Origin: Aquabacter spiritensis
GTDB taxonomy: Bacteria; Pseudomonadota; Alphaproteobacteria; Rhizobiales; Xanthobacteraceae
Length of the DNA: 64,000 bases
Assembly (NCBI RefSeq): GCF_004346185.1
Contig: NZ_SMAI01000009.1
Span: forward strand, 157,003 to 221,002
Direction: 5' to 3'
Part shown: in pieces, positions 51,817 through 59,212 of the stretch
How the letters are laid out: each line of letters starts with the position of its first letter
How positions within the stretch are numbered: position 1 is the first letter of the stretch
The notes under the pieces: generated by a model
What the model saw: the letters and a program-made list of their open reading frames with translations, nothing else
Told to the model about the DNA's origin: nothing
Databases searched by the model: none
Made by a program: the position numbers and the translations under genes

Positions 51817-53139
51817 TCATGCCGAGCGCGGCCATTCCGGATGATTGCTGTCGATGACAAAGGCGTGGGCATGCTGCAAGCCATCTGGCGTCGGCACCGC
51901 ATCGGCCAAATGGGGGTGAGCAGGATCGAGTGCCCCATGGGAATGGGCAAGCACGTCCCGATCATTCGACGGCCAAAGTCGGATTGCAGCGAGGACCGAT
52001 AACGCCGCGAGGAGGCCCAGCGCCGCAAACGTAAGCGGCAAGCCAATCTTGGCGCCGAACCAGCCTGCAATGGGATAAGTGATGAGCCAGCAGACGTGCG
52101 AAAGCGCGAACTGGGCAGCGAACAGCGAAGGTCGGTCCTCCAGCATTGAAGAGCGCCGCAGCAGGCGACCGGATGGCGTCTGCGCCAGCGAATAGCCGAG
52201 CCCGAGCGCAAACCAAAGCGGCAGCAGCCATACGAAACTCGGAACCGCGACCCCTACGAAGAGGCCTGCGACCAGGACGCCAGCGCCGGCCAGCATGGCG
52301 CGCCGGTCGGGAACATCGTCCAGCAGGCGCGGCAACAGGAGCGCGGCGATCATCGACCCACCACCGAAAGCGGCCAACGCCAGAGCCGTTGATCGTTGGC
52401 CGAGGCCGAACTGCGCTTGCACAAGCACTACCGTGTTGACGATGACCATGGCACTCGCGGCTGCGACTGCGAGATTGAGTGCCAGGAGCCCGCGTAGGCG
52501 CGGCGTCGCGAGGTAGATTCTGAGGCCGCGCGTGGTGCGGTCGTAGATGCCCCGTCGTTCGCTCGCCTTCGGGCTGGGCAACGCCACCGAAACAACCAGG
52601 GCGGCTGAGGCGAGGAAACCGATGGCTGTCCCAGCAAAGAGGCTGTGAAAGTTGATGAGGGTCAGGAGCGCGGCCGCCAGCATCGGGCTGGCGACGCTCT
52701 CAAGGTCATAGGCCAGCCGCGAAAGGGAGAGTGCCCGCGTGTACTCCCGTTCGTCAGGCAGGACATCCGGGATGGTGGCCTGAAAGGTCGGCGTGAAGCC
52801 AGCGGAGGCCGACTGCAGGACAAAGATCAGCGCATAGATCTGCCACACCTCGGTGACGAATGGCAGGCACAAGGCCACCGCGGCCCGCACCATATCAAGG
52901 CAAACCAGCATGGTTCGGCGCGGCAGACGCTCGGCAAAGGCGGCCGCTACCGGCGCCACGCCCACGTAGGCGACCATCTTGATGGCGAGCGCCGTACCCA
53001 GAACTGCGCCCGCGTCGGCGCCGGCAATGTCGTAGGCCAACAGTCCCAGCGCCACCGTAGCCAGGCCGGTCCCCACCAGCGCAATTACCTGTGCGAGAAA
53101 GAGATGGCGATAGGTGCGATTGGCTAGGACCTGAAGCAT
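51817..53139 (-). CDS. NreB-like MFS nickel exporter with His-rich tail
   Basis: 440 residues from the ATG at 53139. Twelve-segment MFS protein starting LANRTYRHLFLAQVIALVGT; motif A region AERLPRR. The C-terminal tail is rich in histidine (AHSHGALDPAHPH, LQHAHAF), as in NreB/NrsD nickel resistance proteins. Placed 17 bases after rcnA on the same strand. Probably Ni2+ export with the tail as a metal-buffering element. Confidence 0.85.
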   Translation of the reverse strand: MLQVLANRTYRHLFLAQVIALVGTGLATVALGLLAYDIAGADAGAVLGTALAIKMVAYVGVAPVAAAFAERLPRRTMLVCLDMVRAAVALCLPFVTEVWQIYALIFVLQSASAGFTPTFQATIPDVLPDEREYTRALSLSRLAYDLESVASPMLAAALLTLINFHSLFAGTAIGFLASAALVVSVALPSPKASERRGIYDRTTRGLRIYLATPRLRGLLALNLAVAAASAMVIVNTVVLVQAQFGLGQRSTALALAAFGGGSMIAALLLPRLLDDVPDRRAMLAGAGVLVAGLFVGVAVPSFVWLLPLWFALGLGYSLAQTPSGRLLRRSSMLEDRPSLFAAQFALSHVCWLITYPIAGWFGAKIGLPLTFAALGLLAALSVLAAIRLWPSNDRDVLAHSHGALDPAHPHLADAVPTPDGLQHAHAFVIDSNHPEWPRSA

Positions 53140-53156
53140 AGTTTTGCTCGATGGCC

Positions 53157-54353
53157 TTACGTGCCAGAAGACAGGGAAGATGCCGCCGCAGCGGCGTGCG
53201 CAGTGAGGCCGCTCCAGCCGTGCCAACCCACGTAGAGACCCACGGCGACGATCAGGAGACTTGAGAAATAAGGGGCTTTGCGGGCTACGGTGCCGAACCA
53301 CGCCCATCGCTCGCTCGCGTGACGCACGCTAAGCGCCGCGGCAGCACCCACCGTCACGAGCGTGATCGCAAGGCCGCTGGAGAAGCAGAGCACCAGCGCA
53401 AACCCCAGCGTGAACTCCTTCAGCTGAAGGCACAGCAGGAGCACCGTGATCGCCGCGGGACACGGGATCAGCCCCCCGGTCAGGCCGAACGCGATGATCT
53501 GCCAGGTGGTCACGTCGCGATCGGCAAACCGGCGGCGGATGTCATTGGCATGCGCGAGCTCATGCGCGTCTTGGTAGCCGGAGGTCGCGACATCGAGCCC
53601 TTGGACCTCTTCGTGCATGTGGTCGTGGCCATGCCCTTCAACGAACGACAGATCGTAATCGTGCGTGTGCCCGCCATGCCCGAGGCTCACGCGTGCCATG
53701 AACTCGTGCGGCTCCGGAATCTCGTCGACGGATTCCAGGATGCCGCCCCTGTCCATGAAAGTGAACACTTGGCGCGCTCCATCGGGCCGCTCGGTCACGA
53801 TGGTCACGTCTTCCGCCGTCCAGGCTTGGCCCCGCTCTGTGCGGATGCGCCAGCGCGGCGGCACACCGTCCTCGAACACCTCCACGGCGACCACGCCATG
53901 CCCCGTATCGATACGGCGCAGGTCTTCGCCATGGGCGTTATGCCCATGCCCGCCGTGGTGGTGGCTGTGCGCATGCTCGTGATCTCCGGCGGCGGCCTGT
54001 GCACGCCGCTGCTCCTCCCACGTACGCCAAAACATCCACAGTGCGATGGCGACGATGACGACGGCGGAGGCCAGCTGGAAGTATGGCTCGAAGGCCTCAG
54101 CATCAACGCCTTGCCAAAGGTACATGCCGCCCAGGGCGATTCCCCACACCACGAGGGTATGCGATGCCGTCGCCGCCAGCCCGAGCAGCACCGCCTGCGT
54201 CACCGTCCCCCGGATGGCGACGATGAAGGCGGCCATCATGGTCTTGGAGTGGCCCGGCTCCAGCCCGTGCAGCGCGCCGAGCAGTATTGCGCTCGGAATG
54301 AACAGCCAAGCGTGCGCGGAACCCTGCTGGATCAGGTCGGTGAACGAGGGCAT
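53157..54353 (-). CDS. rcnA: RcnA-type nickel/cobalt efflux protein, long His-rich loop
   Basis: 398 residues from the ATG at 54353. NicO family: LLGALHGLEPGHSKTMMAAF at the start, GGLIPCPAAITVLLLCLQL near the end. Between helices 3 and 4 lies a long cytoplasmic or periplasmic loop of about 170 residues with two His clusters (HEHAHSHHHGGHGHNAH and HTHDYD...HGHDHMHEE). Ni2+/Co2+ efflux. Follows the metal repressor gene by seven bases, so it is in the repressor's operon. Confidence 0.92.
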   Translation of the reverse strand: MPSFTDLIQQGSAHAWLFIPSAILLGALHGLEPGHSKTMMAAFIVAIRGTVTQAVLLGLAATASHTLVVWGIALGGMYLWQGVDAEAFEPYFQLASAVVIVAIALWMFWRTWEEQRRAQAAAGDHEHAHSHHHGGHGHNAHGEDLRRIDTGHGVVAVEVFEDGVPPRWRIRTERGQAWTAEDVTIVTERPDGARQVFTFMDRGGILESVDEIPEPHEFMARVSLGHGGHTHDYDLSFVEGHGHDHMHEEVQGLDVATSGYQDAHELAHANDIRRRFADRDVTTWQIIAFGLTGGLIPCPAAITVLLLCLQLKEFTLGFALVLCFSSGLAITLVTVGAAAALSVRHASERWAWFGTVARKAPYFSSLLIVAVGLYVGWHGWSGLTAHAAAAASSLSSGT

Positions 54354-54360
54354 GCACAGC

Positions 54361-54642
54361 TCACAGATATTTGGTGATTTCCTTAAACTCGTCGATGGAG
54401 CGCCGCTGCTCCCGCCCAAGCGGACCGGCGGCATCTTCGAGGCAATGGTCGAGATGGTCCTGGATCAGGGTCCGCTTGGCTTGGGCGATGGCCTTCTCCA
54501 CTGCGTGCAACTGCTGGGCGACATCGAGGCAGGGACGCCCAGCTTCGATCATCTCGATGATGCCCTTGAGATGGCCATCTGCGCGCTTCAGCCGCTTGAT
54601 GATATCGGGATGGGTTTCGTGGAGCTGGGCCGGCTCGGTCAT
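54361..54642 (-). CDS. CsoR/RcnR family metal-responsive repressor
   Basis: 93 residues: HPDIIKRLKRADGHLKGIIE, then RPCLDVAQQLHAVEKAI and DHLDHCLED. DUF156 fold, all-helical tetrameric repressor. Candidate metal ligands are Cys38, His63 and Cys67, spaced like the C-H-C set of CsoR and the nickel sensor InrS rather than the C-H-H set of E. coli RcnR. A G-tract operator lies eleven bases upstream. Represses rcnA/nreB and probably the divergent genes until Ni2+/Co2+ binds. Confidence 0.9.
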   Translation of the reverse strand: MTEPAQLHETHPDIIKRLKRADGHLKGIIEMIEAGRPCLDVAQQLHAVEKAIAQAKRTLIQDHLDHCLEDAAGPLGREQRRSIDEFKEITKYL

Positions 54643-54652
54643 CTCTTGATCC

Positions 54653-54671
54653 TATCCCCCTGGAGGGGATA
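54653..54671. promoter_or_regulatory. G/C-tract operator for the CsoR/RcnR-type repressor
   Basis: TATCCCCCTGGAGGGGATA: seven-base perfect inverted arms (TATCCCC/GGGGATA) around CTGGA, the kind of G/C-tract dyad bound by the CsoR/RcnR family. It sits between the repressor gene and the divergent His-rich gene, so one site can control both directions. Confidence 0.7.
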
Positions 54672-54743
54672 TTACAAGGACAGGTCGGTCATCGAATCTG
54701 TCCGACAACGCTTTGTTAGGATCTGCGCAGATAATCACCGAGC

Positions 54744-55133
54744 ATGCCAAACTGTACCCGCAGCATCGCCTTTCGCCTCGTCGTCGCTATCACGATGACT
54801 CTCGGCATGCTGCTGTCACCCGTTGGTCGCTCTGCATCGCACGATCCCGTGGCGCTCGCCGTGGCGGAGGCTGCTCGCCACGCTGAGCTCGCAGCCGACC
54901 TGAAGGATCATGGCCATGTCCATGACGACGGAGCTGCAGACGAACAGAGCCCCGGCCACTCCCATGGCCACAATCCCGCAGACCATTCGCACGAGACGCC
55001 GAACGTCCTCTCGGTGGCGATGGCACCAGTTGTTCAGTCGACCCGTGACTGGCATCCGTGCCCGCCGGTCTTCGCGCACCTTCAGGCTTCATTCAGGCTC
55101 GATCGCCCTCCGCGACTGATCTTCGTCGCATGA
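54744..55133 (+). CDS. Exported histidine-rich protein of metal island
   Basis: 129 residues with a hydrophobic N-terminal stretch (RLVVAITMTLGMLLSPVG) that looks like a signal peptide or anchor. The middle carries His/Asp clusters (KDHGHVHDDG and SPGHSHGHNPADHSHE), able to bind divalent metals. Nothing conserved that I can name. It is first in a plus-strand group with HupE/UreJ and the anchored protein and shares the repressor's operator region; a periplasmic metal buffer or sensor is the natural guess. Confidence 0.68.
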   Translation: MPNCTRSIAFRLVVAITMTLGMLLSPVGRSASHDPVALAVAEAARHAELAADLKDHGHVHDDGAADEQSPGHSHGHNPADHSHETPNVLSVAMAPVVQSTRDWHPCPPVFAHLQASFRLDRPPRLIFVA

Positions 55134-55181
55134 TCGCTGCCGCGCACGCGGCATCCCTCATCAGCAAAGATCGGAATTCCT

Positions 55182-55916
55182 ATGCACGGACCTGTCTGTC
55201 AGGGCCAGTCCAGCACGCCTTGCGCGCGCCGGCGGCTCGCCCTTCCCATGCTCGTTGCTTTCCTGACTGTGCCGCTTCTGGCGGGCTCGGCCTTCGCCCA
55301 CGCCGTCGCCGAGGGCGACAAGGGCTATATACAGGAAATCACTGGCATTAATCTCCTGCCCTTCATCTATCTCGGAGCCAAGCACATGGTGACGGGATAC
55401 GACCACATCCTGTTCTTGCTCGGCGTGATCTTCTTCCTCTACAAGATGAAGCACATCGGCATTTATGTGAGCCTGTTCGCCATCGGGCACTCTACCACCA
55501 TGTTGCTCGGCGTCTATTTCCACGTCGGCATCAACAGCTACATCATCGACGCCATTATCGGGCTCTCGGTGGTCTACAAGGCGCTCGATAATCTGGGCGC
55601 CTACCAAAGGTGGTTCGGCTTCCAGCCGAACACCAAGCTCGCCACCTTGATCTTCGGCTTCTTCCACGGCTTCGGCCTGTCGACGAAGATCATCGACTAC
55701 GACATCTCGCCCGACGGACTGTTGCCGAACCTGCTCGCCTTCAACGTGGGCGTGGAGATCGGCCAACTCCTGGCGCTTGCCGCCATCCTCATCGTCATGG
55801 GCTTCTGGCGGCGGACGCCGAGCTTCTTCCGCCACGCCTACACCGCCAACGTCGTGATGATGACCGCCGGCTTCGTGCTGATCGGCTACCAGATCACCGG
55901 CTGGTTCGTCTCCTGA
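55182..55916 (+). CDS. HupE/UreJ family membrane protein
   Basis: 244 residues: signal-like start (ALPMLVAFLTVPLLAGSAFA, then HAVAEGD) and about six membrane helices with the family motif GAKHMVTGYDHILFLLGVIF and FGFFHGFGLSTK. HupE/UreJ proteins are nickel or cobalt permeases of hydrogenase and urease loci. In this resistance setting, without such enzymes nearby, export or sensing is possible. Followed by the anchored protein after 20 bases. Confidence 0.87.
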   Translation: MHGPVCQGQSSTPCARRRLALPMLVAFLTVPLLAGSAFAHAVAEGDKGYIQEITGINLLPFIYLGAKHMVTGYDHILFLLGVIFFLYKMKHIGIYVSLFAIGHSTTMLLGVYFHVGINSYIIDAIIGLSVVYKALDNLGAYQRWFGFQPNTKLATLIFGFFHGFGLSTKIIDYDISPDGLLPNLLAFNVGVEIGQLLALAAILIVMGFWRRTPSFFRHAYTANVVMMTAGFVLIGYQITGWFVS

Positions 55917-55936
55917 GCTTCCTGAAAGGACCAACC

Positions 55937-56593
55937 ATGTATAACACGGACATGCCTACCCGCGCCGAGCTGCCGACCTCCGCCCAGCTGCTGCGATCCA
56001 CCCTCATTGCCATCGTTGCCGCTGCGGCGATCCTCATCACAATCGTGCTGCCGGCGGAATATGCCGTCGACCCGACCGGCATCGGCCGCATGCTGGGGCT
56101 GACGGAGATGGGCGAGATCAAGGCCCAACTCGCCGAGGAGGCGGAGAAGGACCGCGCGGCCGGCCAGCAGGGCGCCACCCCCATCGCCGCGCCGGCGCCC
56201 GACCGGCGTTCGAGCCTGACGGAGCGGGTCTTTGCCGAGTTCCTGATCGGATCGGCCATGGCGCAGACCAATGCGGGCACGCGAACTGATGAGATGACCA
56301 TCACGCTGAAGCCCGGCGAAGGCAGCGAGGTGAAGCTGACCATGCGCCAGGGCCAGAAGGTGAATTACACTTGGACCGTCACCGGGGGCGTGGTGAACTT
56401 CGACCTCCATGGTGATGGTGGCGGCAAGGAGACAAGCTACGAGAAGGGGCGCGGAGTGCCGGGTGCCAACGGCGTTCTCGAAGCGGCCTTCGACGGCAAC
56501 CACGGCTGGTTCTGGCGCAACCGGGGCTCCGCCGATGTAACTGTGACGCTGCGCACCAACGGCAGCTATACCGACATCAAGCGGATGCTGTAA
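55937..56593 (+). CDS. Membrane-anchored protein with emp24/GOLD-like beta domain
   Basis: 218 residues. One N-terminal membrane segment (STLIAIVAAAAILITIVLPA), a low-complexity linker, then a beta-rich domain from about residue 115: DEMTITLKPGEGSEVKLTMR, YTWTVTGGVVNFDLHGDGGG, NHGWFWRNRGSADVTVTLRT. The last block recalls GOLD/emp24 and cupredoxin-like folds. Located behind HupE; such pairs recur in metal islands, but the function is unknown. The domain probably faces the periplasm. Confidence 0.7.
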   Translation: MYNTDMPTRAELPTSAQLLRSTLIAIVAAAAILITIVLPAEYAVDPTGIGRMLGLTEMGEIKAQLAEEAEKDRAAGQQGATPIAAPAPDRRSSLTERVFAEFLIGSAMAQTNAGTRTDEMTITLKPGEGSEVKLTMRQGQKVNYTWTVTGGVVNFDLHGDGGGKETSYEKGRGVPGANGVLEAAFDGNHGWFWRNRGSADVTVTLRTNGSYTDIKRML

Positions 56594-56627
56594 CGAACGC
56601 AGGACGATTGTTGCTGCTAGATAAGGG

Positions 56628-56657
56628 GGAAGCTCCGCTCGCTGTAGCGGGGCTTCC
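56628..56657. terminator. Hairpin between convergent cargo and copG genes
   Basis: GGAAGCTCCGCT, six-base loop CGCTGT, AGCGGGGCTTCC: 12-base stem with one G-T type mismatch. It lies after the anchored-protein stop and before the end of copG, where transcripts converge. No T-run follows on the plus strand, so a bidirectional or processing role is possible. Confidence 0.5.
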
Positions 56658-56747
56658 TGATTGCAGCATTGCCAAAACACGAAGGTTTGTATGGCCGGAA
56701 AATGGGACTGGCGCCAAAGAGCGGACCTTCCCAATTTCCGCCTTGGG

Positions 56748-57194
56748 TCAACTCCGGCCGCTCCCGTCTTCCTCTGTTGCCGAAAGATCCTCGACGACCT
56801 CCTGCCGCAGCTGAGGCCCCTTCGCCAAGCGCCGGCCGAGCGCGCGGGTGAAGGCTGCGTAGCGCTCGGAGAGCTTGGCCCGCGTAGCCTGGGCCGCAGG
56901 TTCGGGCAGCGCGGGGGTGGTGGCGAGCCAGAAGCGGATGAAGGTGGCCAAGGCCTCGGTCGATATGCCGAGATCGCGCTCCAGCCGCGCGAGACGGCGG
57001 TCGATCTGGCCGAGGCGCCGGGCAAGAGCGGCCTCCTGACGCTCCGCGCTGTCGGGGGACAGGAAGGAGGCGATAGCGGCCTGGGCGATCAGGGACATGG
57101 ACTGGTCGCGCTGGGCGGCGTAGTGGGCCAGCAGGTCCATGATGTCTGGCTCCAGATAGACGGAGATCTGCGTTTTCTTCGTGCGACCTGCCAT
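56748..57194 (-). CDS. CopG/ribbon-helix-helix protein of conjugation operon
   Basis: 148 residues from the ATG at 57194 (a TTG nine bases earlier overlaps the traG stop). Ribbon-helix-helix start: KKTQISVYLEPDIMDLLAHY, AAQRDQSMSLIAQAAIASFL. The rest is helical (ARRLGQIDRRLARLERDLGI). This CopG is usually encoded between traG and trbB in ICEs of this kind; here it is the last gene before the cargo. Probably a regulator or accessory protein for transfer. Confidence 0.85.
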   Translation of the reverse strand: MAGRTKKTQISVYLEPDIMDLLAHYAAQRDQSMSLIAQAAIASFLSPDSAERQEAALARRLGQIDRRLARLERDLGISTEALATFIRFWLATTPALPEPAAQATRAKLSERYAAFTRALGRRLAKGPQLRQEVVEDLSATEEDGSGRS

Positions 57195-57199
57195 GGCGA

Positions 57200-59191
57200 T
57201 CAAAGCTCCATGCCGTCATTGGGATTGAGGCTGACCTGCCGGGCGACGCCCTGCATTAGTCCGGTCATGCGCCGGTTCCGGGTAGCGATGTCCTCCATCT
57301 CGTCGTCGCGATCCATGTCGAACTCGAACTCATTCTCGATGGGCTGCATTTTCTCGACCGGCTTGACGCGGCTTAGCTCGGGCTGGTGCCGGTGCTCGGA
57401 GCCGGTCGGATCGTCGTCTCGATCTTCGGCGACAAAGCTCCCGCGAGTACCCTCCTGGGGCCTAGGCACAGGGAGCGCGGTCCAGTCATCGTACTGCCCG
57501 GCCGAACCACGAGTGGGCGCTGGCGGTGGCAGGAGCCGGTCCCGAAACCGCGCGTCCTCGTAGTAGCGGGCCTTCTTCGCCCGGATTGGAGGCGTGCCCG
57601 CGACCATGACGATCTCGTCCATGGGCGGCAGTTGCATGACCTCGCCGGGGGTGAGCAGCGGGCGGGCGGTCTCTGAGCGCGACACCATGAGATGACCCAG
57701 CCACGGCGAGAGCCGGTGACCGGCATAATTCTTCATCGCCTTCATCTCAGTGGCGGTGCCGAGCGCATCGGAGACGCGCTTGGCGGTGCGCTCGTCATTG
57801 GTGGCGAAGCTCACGCGGACATGGCAGTTGTCGAGGATCGAGTTGTTCGGCCCATAGGCCTTCTCGATCTGGTTCAGCGACTGGGCGATGAGGAAGGCTT
57901 TCAGGCCATAGCCGGCCATGAAGGCAAGCGCGCTCTCGAAAAAGTCGAGCCGGCCCAGCGCCGGAAATTCGTCGAGCATGAGCAGCAGACGATGGCGCGC
58001 GCTCTTCGCCTGCAGGTCCTCGGTGAGTCGCCGGCCGATCTGGTTGAGCAGGAGCCGGATCAACGGCTTGGTGCGGTTGATGTCGGAGGGCGGCACCACG
58101 AGGTAGAGCGTCGCGGGAACCTTGCCGCCGACGATATCGGCGATGCGCCAGTCGCAGCGCCGCGTCACCTCGGCGATCACCGGATCGCGGTACAGGCCAA
58201 GGAAGGACATTGCGGTGGAGAGCACGCCCGAGCGCTCATTGTCGGATTTGTTGAGCAGTTCGCGGGCGGCGCTGGCGATGACGGGATGCGGGCCCGCCTC
58301 GCCGAGGTGGGCGGTCTTCATCATGGCGTCGAGCGTGGTCTCGATCGGCCGCTTCGGATCGGAGAGGAAGGCGGCGACGCCGGCGAGCGTCTTGTCCGTC
58401 TCGGCATAGAGCACGTGGAGGATGGCACCGACGAGCAGCGCGTGGCTGGTCTTTTCCCAGTGGTTCCGCTTTTCCAGCGAGCCCTCGGGGTCGACGAGGA
58501 TGTCGGCGATGTTCTGAACGTCACGGACTTCCCACTCGCCGCGGCGCACTTCCAGCAGTGGGTTATAGGCGGCGGACTTGGCATTGGTCGGGTCGAACAG
58601 CAGCACGCGGCCGTGGCGGGCGCGGAAGCCGGCGGTGAGCTGCCAGTTCTCGCCCTTGATGTCATGAACGATGGCCGATCCCGGCCAGGTCAGCAGCGAG
58701 GGCACGACCAGCCCGACGCCCTTGCCGGACCGGGTCGGCGCGAAGCACAGCACATGCTCGGGCCCGTCATGGCGCAGATAGTCCCGTTCATACCGGCCGA
58801 GCACGACGCCATCCGAGCCGAGCAGCTCGGCGCCCCGGACCTCCTCCTTCTCGGCCCAACGTGCCGAACCATAGGTCTCGACCCTGGAGGCCTCGCGGGC
58901 CCGCCAGACTGACAGGGCTATGGCGACTGCGACGGAGAGGAAGCCGCCGGAGGCGGCGATCAGCGCCCCCCGGAAGAACACCTCAGGCGCATAGGCATCG
59001 AAAAAGTACCACCACCAGAAGAAGGCCGGCGGGTAGTAGACCGGCAGCCCGAGAAGCGCGAACCAAGGGGCGCCCAGCTGCGCCTGAAAGCCAAGGCTCC
59101 AGGCCACATACTGTGTTGCGCCCCAGATGGCCGCGAGCACGATCAGCAGGACGGTGAGGATCTGCCTCCAGAGGATGTTCGTCGCCGGCAT
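57200..59191 (-). CDS. traG: TraG/VirD4 coupling protein
   Basis: 663 residues. N-terminal membrane helices (ILTVLLIVLAAIWGATQYVA, then a second pair up to residue 90), Walker A CFAPTRSGKGVGLVVPSLL, Walker B LLLMLDEFPALGRLDFFE, and the coupling-protein end. It brings the relaxase-DNA complex to the secretion channel. Downstream of the relaxase gene; copG follows. Full length. Confidence 0.96.
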   Translation of the reverse strand: MPATNILWRQILTVLLIVLAAIWGATQYVAWSLGFQAQLGAPWFALLGLPVYYPPAFFWWWYFFDAYAPEVFFRGALIAASGGFLSVAVAIALSVWRAREASRVETYGSARWAEKEEVRGAELLGSDGVVLGRYERDYLRHDGPEHVLCFAPTRSGKGVGLVVPSLLTWPGSAIVHDIKGENWQLTAGFRARHGRVLLFDPTNAKSAAYNPLLEVRRGEWEVRDVQNIADILVDPEGSLEKRNHWEKTSHALLVGAILHVLYAETDKTLAGVAAFLSDPKRPIETTLDAMMKTAHLGEAGPHPVIASAARELLNKSDNERSGVLSTAMSFLGLYRDPVIAEVTRRCDWRIADIVGGKVPATLYLVVPPSDINRTKPLIRLLLNQIGRRLTEDLQAKSARHRLLLMLDEFPALGRLDFFESALAFMAGYGLKAFLIAQSLNQIEKAYGPNNSILDNCHVRVSFATNDERTAKRVSDALGTATEMKAMKNYAGHRLSPWLGHLMVSRSETARPLLTPGEVMQLPPMDEIVMVAGTPPIRAKKARYYEDARFRDRLLPPPAPTRGSAGQYDDWTALPVPRPQEGTRGSFVAEDRDDDPTGSEHRHQPELSRVKPVEKMQPIENEFEFDMDRDDEMEDIATRNRRMTGLMQGVARQVSLNPNDGMEL

Positions 59192-59212
59192 GGTGATGAT
59201 CCCTCTCTCAGG

